From: an uncultured Clostridia bacterium
Lineage (GTDB): Bacteria > Bacillota > Clostridia > Oscillospirales > Acutalibacteraceae
Assembly (NCBI GenBank): GCA_947629295.1
Contig: CANRDH010000009.1
Span: 1-21,788 of the forward strand
Reading direction: 5' to 3'
Length of the DNA stretch: 21,788 nucleotides
The notes beneath the pieces were generated by a model, which saw nothing but the letters and a program-made list of their open reading frames with translations, searched no databases and was not told where the DNA came from. The translations under genes were made by a program, and so were the position numbers. This document shows, one piece after another, positions 15,085-21,788 of this stretch. How positions within the stretch are numbered: position 1 is the stretch's first letter; each line of letters begins with the position of its first letter.

Positions 15085-15695
15085 TTCAAATCCCTCTCTC
15101 TGAGCTTATGTATTTCAGACATTATCAAACGTGCCGCATTTCTGTACTCTTCCGTACTGCTGTTTTCGGATAATGCAATCCTTTCCGGCGCTATAGGCTC
15201 ACCTATTGAGATTGTTACCTTTTGGAAAAGTTTTACTTTTTTATTCTTAGGAGTTATACATACAGGTATAACAGGAACATTAGCCTGAGCCGCAATAACC
15301 GCCGTACCTGATTTCGGACGAAGAAACTCCCCTGTTTTTGAGCGTGTACCCTCAATAAATATACCGAGAAGCTTTCCCTGCTTTACCACCTCTACTGCCT
15401 TATTTATAGCTTTGCCGTCACCTGCTCCTCTCTGAACGGGAAAGGCACCGAATAATTTACAGATAACAGCCGTAAAAGGATTTTTGAAAAGCTCCTCCTT
15501 TGCCATAAAGAAGACCTGTCTGTGCTGACATATCTCAAGGAAAACAGGGTCAAAATTTGAAAGATGATTGGAGCAGAATATATATCCACCCTCACTGGGT
15601 ACATTCTTCTTACCGTTTACCTTATAAAAAAACAAAAGCTTAAACAGCGGAACCAATATTATTTTTCCGATTATATATACCGGATTATGCTTCAT
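15081..15695 (-). CDS. plsC: 1-acyl-sn-glycerol-3-phosphate acyltransferase
   Basis: A 204-residue peripheral membrane enzyme of phospholipid synthesis, making phosphatidate from lysophosphatidate. A hydrophobic N-terminus (6-24) is followed by the catalytic NHLSNFD (His44, Asp49), an FPVQRG block, then FIEGTRS (113-119, Glu115), and VPVIPV late in the protein. All four acyltransferase blocks are intact. AGGAGG lies 10 nt before the chosen ATG; another in-frame ATG 21 bp upstream overlaps that site. It lies 49 bp behind cmk, and its stop overlaps the apparent start of plsC2, a paralogue, so the two are translationally coupled. Confidence 0.93.
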   Translation of the reverse strand: MKHNPVYIIGKIILVPLFKLLFFYKVNGKKNVPSEGGYIFCSNHLSNFDPVFLEICQHRQVFFMAKEELFKNPFTAVICKLFGAFPVQRGAGDGKAINKAVEVVKQGKLLGIFIEGTRSKTGEFLRPKSGTAVIAAQANVPVIPVCITPKNKKVKLFQKVTISIGEPIAPERIALSENSSTEEYRNAARLIMSEIHKLRERDLK

Positions 15696-15744
15696 TACAG
15701 ACTCGCCTCCTACCATAAGCGGACGGCTCTCAACTCAAGAGGGC

Positions 15745-16419
15745 CTATAAAATAGCTTTAGCTTTTGATCTTATAATACTTATTACCTGATTTATTGATT
15801 CCTCAAGGGTAAGATTCGTCGTATCAAGCGTAACACTTCCCTCAGCCGCTTTAAGCGGAGCCGCATCGCGGTGGGAATCATTATAATCTCTTTTTATTAT
15901 ATCCGATAAAACAGCTTTATAATCAACATCTGCTCCCTTTGCCTCAAGCTGCTTTGTACGCCTGTCAGCACGTGCCTCCGGGGAAGCCGTCAAAAAAATT
16001 TTTACTTCGGAATCGGGCAGAACAACAGTACCTATATCCCTTCCGTCCATTATAACATTATCTTTTTTTGCAAAGCCCCTCTGCAAATCGAGCAAAAAAG
16101 CCCTGACCTCCGGAATTGCAGAAACAGCCGACGCTGCCATTGAGACATTTTCCGCGCGTATATCTGACGATACATCGCATCCGTTAAGAATCACTCTTTG
16201 CTCACCGTCAATAAAAATCAATTTAATGTCCGTTTCAGGAAGTATTTTTATTACCTCATTTAGCTCGGATACATCAATACCCTTATTTATGCAGGCCAGA
16301 CCTATCGCCCTGTACAAGGCACCTGTATCAATGTACGTGAATCCGAGCACATTTGCCGCCCTTTTGGCAATCGTGCTCTTTCCCGCTCCCGCAGGACCGT
16401 CTATCGCCACAGAAATCAC
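15745..16419 (-). CDS. cmk: Cytidylate kinase
   Basis: A 224-residue P-loop kinase phosphorylating CMP and dCMP with ATP. The P-loop is GPAGAGKST (8-16); IDTGALYRA (30-38) and MDGRDIGTVV are the nucleotide-monophosphate binding blocks; the lid carries RADRRTKQL, and RDYNDSHRDAAPL is diagnostic of bacterial Cmk. The start is GTG, with AAGGAGAG 7 nt upstream. It is first gene of the operon cmk, plsC1, plsC2, ispH-rpsA, an order common in Clostridia, and is divergent from feoAB. Confidence 0.96.
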   Translation of the reverse strand: MISVAIDGPAGAGKSTIAKRAANVLGFTYIDTGALYRAIGLACINKGIDVSELNEVIKILPETDIKLIFIDGEQRVILNGCDVSSDIRAENVSMAASAVSAIPEVRAFLLDLQRGFAKKDNVIMDGRDIGTVVLPDSEVKIFLTASPEARADRRTKQLEAKGADVDYKAVLSDIIKRDYNDSHRDAAPLKAAEGSVTLDTTNLTLEESINQVISIIRSKAKAIL

Positions 16420-16486
16420 AGTTTTTCTCTCCTTCTGAAAATAATATATAACATAAACATATGTGTAAACTTAAAGTATCAAACAT

Positions 16487-16515
16487 ATTTTAACATATCA
16501 TGGTGCTTTTCGCAA
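16487..16515 (-). promoter_or_regulatory. Promoter for the cmk operon
   Basis: On the minus strand TTGCGA (16510-16515), a 17-bp spacer and TAAAAT (16487-16492) predict a transcript start near 16480 and a leader of about 60 nt. One arm of an inverted repeat (16462-16470) falls just inside the transcript. Confidence 0.6.
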
Positions 16516-16524
16516 TAGCATTTG

Positions 16525-16552
16525 TTTACACAATTATCGTCATATGTAACAT
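16525..16552 (+). promoter_or_regulatory. Probable promoter for feoAB
   Basis: TTTACA (16525-16530), a 16-bp spacer and TAACAT (16547-16552) stand about 50 bp before feoA. The -35 box lies inside one arm of a 9-bp inverted repeat shared with the divergent cmk promoter region, so a repressor could act here. No canonical Fur or DtxR box is recognisable. Confidence 0.5.
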
Positions 16553-16606
16553 AAAGGAGCATAAGACATAGAATATTAATGAGGATAAAAGGAGCGGATT
16601 TATGAA

Positions 16607-16852
16607 ATGCGAAATAATTATATTACGTTGAGTGAATTGCCGGTGGGCACCTGCGGGATCATATCACGTCTGCCGTATGATAATAAACTGAAAAAACAAC
16701 TTATGAATTTAGGTCTTATATGCGGTACACGTATAGAGGCGGTATGTAAAAGTCCGAGCGGAAATCCCTGTGCATATTCCTTCAGAGGGACATTGATGGC
16801 AATAAGAAAGAGTGATACCGATAAAATTATAATTACCGATTACTGGGAGTGA
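16607..16852 (+). CDS. feoA: FeoA, ferrous iron transport accessory protein
   Basis: An 81-residue SH3-like cytosolic protein. The family pattern is clear: LSELPVGTCGII at the start, then LKKQLMNLGLICGTRIEAV in the centre, and YSFRGTLMAIRKSDTDKI at the end (compare the usual LxxMGLxPGxxIxV and GxxxAIRxxxAxxI). FeoA is thought to bind the GTPase domain of FeoB. It starts at the second of two closely spaced ATGs. The first (16602) has the better distance to AAAGGAG but encodes only nine residues in another frame, overlapping feoA. feoB follows after 4 bp. Confidence 0.9.
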   Translation: MRNNYITLSELPVGTCGIISRLPYDNKLKKQLMNLGLICGTRIEAVCKSPSGNPCAYSFRGTLMAIRKSDTDKIIITDYWE

Positions 16853-16856
16853 GCTT

Positions 16857-18890
16857 ATGAGTGACAATAGTATAAAAAAAGAATATACCGTTTTGCTTGC
16901 AGGGAATCCCAATGTCGGGAAAAGTACGGTTTTCAACGCCCTTACCGGTATGAAACAGCATACCGGTAACTGGGCGGGAAAGACGGTCAGCACTGCGGAG
17001 GGCAGCTATAAATACGGCTCCTCACAATTCAGACTCCTTGACCTTCCCGGAACTTATTCTCTTAACGCATCATCCCCTGACGAACTGGCGGCCCTCAATG
17101 CAATAGAAAACGTAAAATATGATTGTATAGCTGTTGTAATAGATGCAACATCAATAGAAAGAAATCTTAACCTTGTTTTACAAATACTCCAAATAACAAA
17201 TAAAGTTGCAGTTTGCGTAAATCTTGCAGACGAAGCTGAAAAACAGCATATAAACATAGATTATGACGAATTATCATTACAACTCGGTGTTCCTGTAATA
17301 AAAACTGCCGCAAGAAAAAAACAGGGACTTAAAAAGCTGACTGAAGAAATAAGCAACGTCGCCTCCGGAAAAACAAAAACCTATACAATTATCAGAAAAT
17401 ATGATGATAAAACCGAAAAAAGCATTAAAGTTGTATCTGATGCCTTGCTCGATATACCGAATTGTGAAAAAAGACGGATGGCAATACATATCCTCGAAAG
17501 GAAGCAGGATATTTTATATGATGAAAGATTAAAAAAAGCCGTCACTGAAGCAAGGACACTTATTGACGGAGATATAAGCGATATACTGGCAAAGGCACGT
17601 GTCGGACAATGTGAGGAAATATATAAGCTCTGCGTCAAAAGAGAAAGCGGTGAATACAGAAGACGTGACAGAAAGCTTGATAAAATCCTGACATCAAGAC
17701 TTTTCGGAATACCCGTTATGCTTCTGCTTTTCGCGCTTATATTTTATATCACGATAGTCGGGGCTAACTATCCTTCTGAGTCGCTTAGCGCCTTATTTTC
17801 GTTTCTCGGTGAAAAAATAACATTTCTTGCAGATTTAATCGGTACGCCCCTATGGCTTAAGGGGTTACTTATAGACGGAGTATATACAACTCTTTCCAAT
17901 GTAATTTCAGTAATGCTTCCGCCTATGGCCATTTTTTTCCCGTTGTTTACAATACTTGAGGATCTCGGTTATCTTCCGAGAGTAGCATTTAATCTTGATT
18001 CGGTATTTTGCAAAGCAGGAACAAACGGTAAACAGGGGCTTACAATGCTTATGGGCTTCGGCTGCAACGCCTGCGGTGTGACAGGGTGCAGAATTATTGA
18101 TGGAGAAAACGAAAGAAAAATTGCCGTACTTACGAATAATTTTTCGCCCTGCAACGGAAGATTTCCGACTTTGATAGCGATTATATCCATGTTCTTTGTC
18201 GGAATGTTTCCAATAGCTGTGCAATCGGCAGTCAGTGCGTTTATTCTTGTATGTATCGTACTGTTAAGTATTCTGATTTCACTTCTTATATCATTTATTC
18301 TTTCAAAAACCATACTGAAAAGCGGCGGAAAGAGCTTCCTAATGGAGCTTCCGCCGTACAGAATACCGCAAATCGGCAAAACAATAGTGCGCTCGCTTCT
18401 TGACAGGACGGTATTTGTATTGGCAAGGGCTGTGCTTGTAGCCATTCCGGCAGGCGCAATAATATGGATTCTTGCAAATATCCATATAGGCTCAGGCACT
18501 ATAATTTCCAATATAACGGCATTTTTAGATCCCTTTGCCAAAATAATGGGACTTGACGGCGCAATACTTACAGGCTTTATCTTAGGTTTTCCTGCCAATG
18601 AAATTGTGCTTCCCACAACGCTTATGATATATCTGAGCAACGGTACAATGACAGATTACGGAAGTCTTTCGCAGCTTCATGATATACTTATCAGCAACGG
18701 ATGGACGATAAAAACAGCTGTATGTACACTAATATTCACCCTCATGCACTTCCCGTGCTCTACAACCTTTATTACAATAAAAAAAGAAACAGGCAGCATA
18801 AAATGGGCAATTCTGTCCCTTATACTGCCTACGGTATGCGGTATCATATGCTGTATGGCGGCTAATCTTCTATTTGATATATTAATATAA
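16857..18890 (+). CDS. feoB: FeoB, ferrous iron transporter
   Basis: A 677-residue inner membrane protein importing Fe(II). The N-terminal G domain has G1 GNPNVGKST (16-24), G2 Thr in WAGKTVS, G3 DLPG (62-65) and G4 NLAD (122-125). A helical spacer (about 180-270) leads to the membrane region from about 281, with the two gate segments. The gate loop contains Cys403, Cys406, Cys411 and Cys432 (GFGCNACGVTGCR, SPCNGRFP), as in clostridial FeoB. No C-terminal FeoC-like extension is present. GGGAGTGAGCTT precedes the ATG. It is co-transcribed with feoA and ends about 20 bp before a large inverted repeat. Confidence 0.95.
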   Translation: MSDNSIKKEYTVLLAGNPNVGKSTVFNALTGMKQHTGNWAGKTVSTAEGSYKYGSSQFRLLDLPGTYSLNASSPDELAALNAIENVKYDCIAVVIDATSIERNLNLVLQILQITNKVAVCVNLADEAEKQHINIDYDELSLQLGVPVIKTAARKKQGLKKLTEEISNVASGKTKTYTIIRKYDDKTEKSIKVVSDALLDIPNCEKRRMAIHILERKQDILYDERLKKAVTEARTLIDGDISDILAKARVGQCEEIYKLCVKRESGEYRRRDRKLDKILTSRLFGIPVMLLLFALIFYITIVGANYPSESLSALFSFLGEKITFLADLIGTPLWLKGLLIDGVYTTLSNVISVMLPPMAIFFPLFTILEDLGYLPRVAFNLDSVFCKAGTNGKQGLTMLMGFGCNACGVTGCRIIDGENERKIAVLTNNFSPCNGRFPTLIAIISMFFVGMFPIAVQSAVSAFILVCIVLLSILISLLISFILSKTILKSGGKSFLMELPPYRIPQIGKTIVRSLLDRTVFVLARAVLVAIPAGAIIWILANIHIGSGTIISNITAFLDPFAKIMGLDGAILTGFILGFPANEIVLPTTLMIYLSNGTMTDYGSLSQLHDILISNGWTIKTAVCTLIFTLMHFPCSTTFITIKKETGSIKWAILSLILPTVCGIICCMAANLLFDILI

Positions 18891-18909
18891 TACCTGCCCA
18901 TACAGACAA

Positions 18910-18951
18910 CGGGTTCAACTCAAATCTTTTCAAGGGTTTGAGTTGAACCCG
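18910..18951. terminator. 15-bp perfect inverted repeat between convergent feoB and rnz
   Basis: The arms 18910-18924 and 18937-18951 are perfect complements (CGGGTTCAACTCAAA and its reverse) with a 12-nt loop. The repeat lies 20 bp after feoB and about 57 bp after rnz on the other strand. The position suits a bidirectional terminator, but neither side has a T run after the stem, so the mechanism is uncertain. Confidence 0.55.
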
Positions 18952-19007
18952 AATTCTGACTGCCGATTTGTCCTTTACTCGGATTTTAGCACAAATATAA
19001 TAATTTA

Positions 19008-19913
19008 TCAATCCGGAAACGATATCGTAACGGTTTTTCCGTCATAACCGCATTTCGTATTCGGAAAAATACTTGTTGCCTGCTCAATTCCCTCCTCCGG
19101 TTCAATCACCGCAGGACTATAGTGTGTAAGCCACATTTCCTTTACACCTGATTCGAGTGCAAGCTTTGCTGCCTCGGAGTAAAGCATATGGCCTGTCAAC
19201 CTTGCTCTGTCAAGCTTTCCGGGTTCGTAATAAAGCCCCTCACATATTAATAAATCCGAATTTTCTGCGAATTTTACTATATTTTTCGTAGGTCTTGTGT
19301 CTGTACAGTAGGTAACCTTTATACCACGCCTTTCTCCGTCGGACGCCATATCATACGTATAAAGCCTGCCTTCAAACTCAACCTCACCCTTCTTTTGCAG
19401 ACTGCTCCATATCCTCATCGGTACATTATTCATTTTGGCTTTTTCAACATTGAATTTTCCTTTTCTCGGGAGAATAAAGGAATACCCCACACATTCGGTA
19501 CTATGCCTAAGCTCAAACGGAGCTATTTCAATATTTCCGCACCTTAAATCATTATCCCTGAATGTTTCCGCAAATTTTATTTCAAACGGCAGATTTGGTG
19601 CAATAACACAAATACTCCTTACTATATGTTCAATCCCTCTCGGACCGGCTATCGTTATAGGTTCTTTTCTTCCCTCATTTCCCATTGACAGCAAAAATCC
19701 CGGAAGTCCGGATATATGATCAGCATGAAAATGTGTTATACATATCACGTCTATAGGCTTTAGCTTGCAGGCGGTATTTCTCAGTGCTATCTGAGTACCC
19801 TCTCCGCAGTCAACAAGAACTGAATGTCCCTCGCTGCTGATTATACAGGACGCAAGCCATCTGTTCTTAAGCGGCATCATACCTCCGGAGCCGATAAGTG
19901 TAACATTAAGCAT
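19008..19913 (-). CDS. rnz: Ribonuclease Z (tRNA 3' endonuclease)
   Basis: A 301-residue zinc metallo-beta-lactamase-fold nuclease that trims the 3' end of tRNA precursors. Metal ligands are His61, His63, Asp65, His66 in THFHADHISG, His137 in LRHSTEC, Asp205 in YCTDTRP and His264 in WLTHYSP; the Pro/Gly-rich region and TGHML (His242) also fit, and the length is normal for bacterial RNase Z. AGGAGG, which lies at the end of rnmV, is 9 nt before the chosen ATG. An ATG 4 bp earlier would make only three residues. It is last gene of the comEC, holA, rnmV, rnz operon. Confidence 0.92.
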   Translation of the reverse strand: MLNVTLIGSGGMMPLKNRWLASCIISSEGHSVLVDCGEGTQIALRNTACKLKPIDVICITHFHADHISGLPGFLLSMGNEGRKEPITIAGPRGIEHIVRSICVIAPNLPFEIKFAETFRDNDLRCGNIEIAPFELRHSTECVGYSFILPRKGKFNVEKAKMNNVPMRIWSSLQKKGEVEFEGRLYTYDMASDGERRGIKVTYCTDTRPTKNIVKFAENSDLLICEGLYYEPGKLDRARLTGHMLYSEAAKLALESGVKEMWLTHYSPAVIEPEEGIEQATSIFPNTKCGYDGKTVTISFPD

Positions 19914-19918
19914 TCATC

Positions 19919-20530
19919 TTATCCTCCTTCATTATCTGTGAAAAGCTTGTCGCAAAGCTTTGTAAATTCTTCATATGTCATAGTACAGTTCAAGACATCC
20001 AGCAGGGAATTCGAGGTCATATTTTCAGGTAGCTTGAGATATTTCTTAAGGCGCTGCCTGTTCTCATTTGAATTGAAGGTACCTGTGAGTCCGTATTCAA
20101 AAAAATCCGCTTTTGTAATATCCTTTGCTTTCTTTGCATATCCGTCAACAATATCACACTGTACCCCGGACGCACTGATAACACGCTTCAATATTTCATC
20201 AGAAATTCCCTCAACACCGAGCTTTCCTTCCTTTGACGGTTTATTCTTGCGTCTTTCCTTTCCCAAAATATCGGGAATATATGCATGGTGTACCTTATCC
20301 GCCGGAACGATACCTTTGAGAAAATTTCTTATCACAAAGCCTGCGCCGTCACTGTCAGTCAGAATCAAAATTCCCCTTGTGTCGGCAAGACGTCTGATAA
20401 GAAACTGTTTTTCCTTATTTTTAAATACCCCGAAGCCGTCTGTGGTTATTATAAGACCGTCAATAAAATTGGATAACCTTATTTTATCATATTTCCCTTC
20501 TACTATCACTGCTTCTCTTATTTTTATCAT
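19919..20530 (-). CDS. rnmV: Ribonuclease M5 (5S rRNA maturation)
   Basis: A 203-residue TOPRIM nuclease that cuts both sides of the 5S rRNA precursor. TOPRIM motifs: VEGKYD (Glu11), TTDGFG, then ILTDSDGAG (Asp59, Asp61). The C-terminal domain includes GKLGVEGI and RLKKYLKLPE, typical of RNase M5. In many Firmicutes it sits beside rsmA/ksgA; here it sits between holA and rnz. The start overlaps the holA stop as ATGA, with AAAGGGG upstream, and rnz begins 5 bp after its stop. Confidence 0.92.
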   Translation of the reverse strand: MIKIREAVIVEGKYDKIRLSNFIDGLIITTDGFGVFKNKEKQFLIRRLADTRGILILTDSDGAGFVIRNFLKGIVPADKVHHAYIPDILGKERRKNKPSKEGKLGVEGISDEILKRVISASGVQCDIVDGYAKKAKDITKADFFEYGLTGTFNSNENRQRLKKYLKLPENMTSNSLLDVLNCTMTYEEFTKLCDKLFTDNEGG

Positions 20531-21579
20531 ACCATTCCGCCCCTTTTGACGGCTAACAGCATTTTTGCTGTCAGAGTTTCAATAATTATCCGTGAATCCC
20601 CTCTTGTGCTTTTCAGCTTTATATCAGCTTCAAGTATCGCCTCAAATATCTCTCTCAAAGATTCTTTTGGAAATTTTAAAGCGTTATTTTTTATCTTGTT
20701 AAGACGAAAGCTTTTCCTGCCATAATTGAAATCCTCGACAACCTCGGAAATGCTCTTTCCCGCCTCCGCCGCTGCCTTTAAGCGATATATATCAATAAAA
20801 GCAGAGCTGATAAGCGACAAAATCTTTTCGGGAGGTTCGTTCTGCTCAAAAAGCAAATCAATCTGTCTGTAAGCGGCATTAAAATCATTATTAGAAATAT
20901 AATTCGACAGAGCAAAGATATTTGATTCACTGTTCTTTATACATAGCTTTTGAATAACTTCCTCCGTAATTTCCTTACCGTCGGCATATGCACAAAGCTT
21001 ATCGGTTTCATTTTTCAGTGTGTTAAGGTCGCTGCCTGCATAGGATACAATTTTTGACGCATTTATACGCTCAATTTTGCAGCCGTTTTTTTCGCACCAT
21101 GAAATTATTCTGTTGCGCAGCGCTGTTTCGTCAAGAATTTTCAGTTCAAGCGTATTCCCTGATTTCTCCGCAAATGATATGAATTTGGAAAACTTCCCGC
21201 CCTTTTTATTATTATCAACTGTAAATGTGGGCATTGAAAATATAAGTATTGTTGAGGGTGATATATCGGAGCAGAAGGCTTCAAGCTGCTTATAATCGCT
21301 GTCGGATAAAGAATTTATATTATAATCCTTTACGCATACACATTTTCTCTCCGTAAACATCGGCAGCTGTTCGGCAGCATAAAAAATATTTTCAAGGGGC
21401 GTTTCGGAATTGAATCTGAACAAATCAAATTCCGAAGCAGCCTTTCCCACTGCCGCAGAAATAAGTGCGTCCGTATATTTACGGACAAGATATTTTTCCT
21501 CTCCGTATATTACATATAAATTACTGAGTTTCCCTGACGAAAGCTCTTTTCTGAAGCCTTGCTCATTCAGCTTAGCCAA
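20527..21579 (-). CDS. holA: DNA polymerase III delta subunit (clamp loader)
   Basis: A 350-residue protein of the clamp-loader delta family. The opening LYVIYGEEKYLVRKY is the usual HolA start (family G-x-D/E-x-x-L pattern), followed by the inactive AAA+ region and a central NxLxxExDKLxxY-type helix (NTLKNETDKLCAY), then a C-terminal helical collar ending near LLAVKRG. It opens the sliding clamp together with the tau and delta' subunits. The start codon is TTG, with AAGGAGGG upstream. It overlaps the end of the comEC frame by 13 bp. The comEC-holA order is widespread in Firmicutes. Confidence 0.93.
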   Translation of the reverse strand: MAKLNEQGFRKELSSGKLSNLYVIYGEEKYLVRKYTDALISAAVGKAASEFDLFRFNSETPLENIFYAAEQLPMFTERKCVCVKDYNINSLSDSDYKQLEAFCSDISPSTILIFSMPTFTVDNNKKGGKFSKFISFAEKSGNTLELKILDETALRNRIISWCEKNGCKIERINASKIVSYAGSDLNTLKNETDKLCAYADGKEITEEVIQKLCIKNSESNIFALSNYISNNDFNAAYRQIDLLFEQNEPPEKILSLISSAFIDIYRLKAAAEAGKSISEVVEDFNYGRKSFRLNKIKNNALKFPKESLREIFEAILEADIKLKSTRGDSRIIIETLTAKMLLAVKRGGMV

Positions 21580-21788
21580 TATCCTTCCCTCCTTACAGTT
21601 ACATTTCCGTCCGCATATGCTCTTATGCCTATATTTCCCAAACCTCCTGTATAACAGATATCATCATTGCCTGTATTAACATATCCTTCGGCGTCAATAT
21701 CAATATCTTCTGCTTTATCGGAAATAATTATATGTCTTGCGTTAATAAGCTCCGGATTTTCCGTCAATCCGCCTGATATGAAATAATC
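21567..21788 (-). CDS. comEC: C-terminal end of a probable ComEC/Rec2 protein (partial)
   Basis: Only the last 73 residues are in the window; the frame stays open to the edge. It contains SGGLTENPELINARHIII and ends in a beta-rich segment GNIGIRAYADGNVTVRREG, similar to the final strands of ComEC metallo-beta-lactamase domains. The main support is position: comEC directly upstream of holA is a conserved arrangement. The known role of the family is the membrane channel for DNA uptake. The catalytic part is outside the window, so the call is tentative. Confidence 0.5.
   Translation of the reverse strand, partial: DYFISGGLTENPELINARHIIISDKAEDIDIDAEGYVNTGNDDICYTGGLGNIGIRAYADGNVTVRREGYWLS

Noticed and set aside
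16440..16606. Fur or DtxR box upstream of feoAB
   Set aside because: I looked for GATAATGATAATCATTATC-like and TTAGGTTAGSCTAACC-like palindromes and found neither; the inverted repeat present has a different sequence.
17969..18640. 223-residue open frame on the minus strand
   Set aside because: It is antisense to the membrane part of feoB; the hydrophobicity mirrors feoB codons and no start signal is present.
19824..20549. 241-residue open frame on the + strand
   Set aside because: It lies antisense across rnmV and the start of rnz, both of which have complete family motifs; its composition is typical of a shadow frame.

Overview
The window looks like chromosome of a low-GC Gram-positive bacterium of the class Clostridia, most likely an Oscillospiraceae/Ruminococcaceae-type gut anaerobe. 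Three things suggest this: the fused IspH-ribosomal S1 protein sitting behind cmk and plsC, the clostridial type of FeoB with a Cys-rich gate loop, and the comEC-holA order. Promoters are sigma-A-like, Shine-Dalgarno sites are strong and the base composition is AT-rich. No tRNA, rRNA, CRISPR array or integrase is visible. The genus is inference only.

Layout. (1) Positions 1-74 are the 3' tail (domains V and VI) of a group II intron entering on the + strand; it stops 20 bp short of the stop codon of a convergent HAD phosphatase gene (95-823, -). (2) A small membrane-anchored protein of unknown function (931-1392, -) follows, with its own promoter and terminator. (3) A very large c-di-GMP-type protein (1503-5369, -) has an intact HD-GYP domain, while its receiver, two GGDEF domains and EAL-like domain all appear catalytically dead. 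(4) An AT-rich divergent intergenic region leads to a MecA-like adaptor (5794-6357, +). (5) A minus-strand operon rlmB, giant pseudo-P-type ATPase, rpe (11150 down to 6456) ends in a terminator shared with mecA. (6) Upstream on the same strand are an HD hydrolase and a YwlG/DUF436 protein, behind an operon cmk, plsC1, plsC2, ispH-rpsA (16419 down to 12536) that ends in a hairpin terminator. (7) Divergent from cmk is feoA-feoB (+, ferrous iron uptake). (8) The end of the window is a tightly packed minus-strand operon comEC (C-terminus only), holA, rnmV, rnz, which converges on feoB across a 15-bp perfect inverted repeat.

Most genes are housekeeping: nucleotide and phospholipid synthesis, isoprenoids, rRNA modification and maturation, tRNA 3' processing, replication clamp loading. 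The unusual items are: the 1078-residue pseudo-P-type ATPase, whose phosphorylated Asp is replaced and whose long acidic tail carries four evenly spaced NELSH motifs; the second PlsC gene, which has no ATG/GTG/TTG start and seems to begin at ATA overlapping the upstream TAA, as if one G-to-A change had hit an ancestral ATGA junction; and the regulator in which only the HD-GYP domain has kept its active-site residues.

All calls come from reading the sequence and remembered family motifs. No database search or structure prediction was run.
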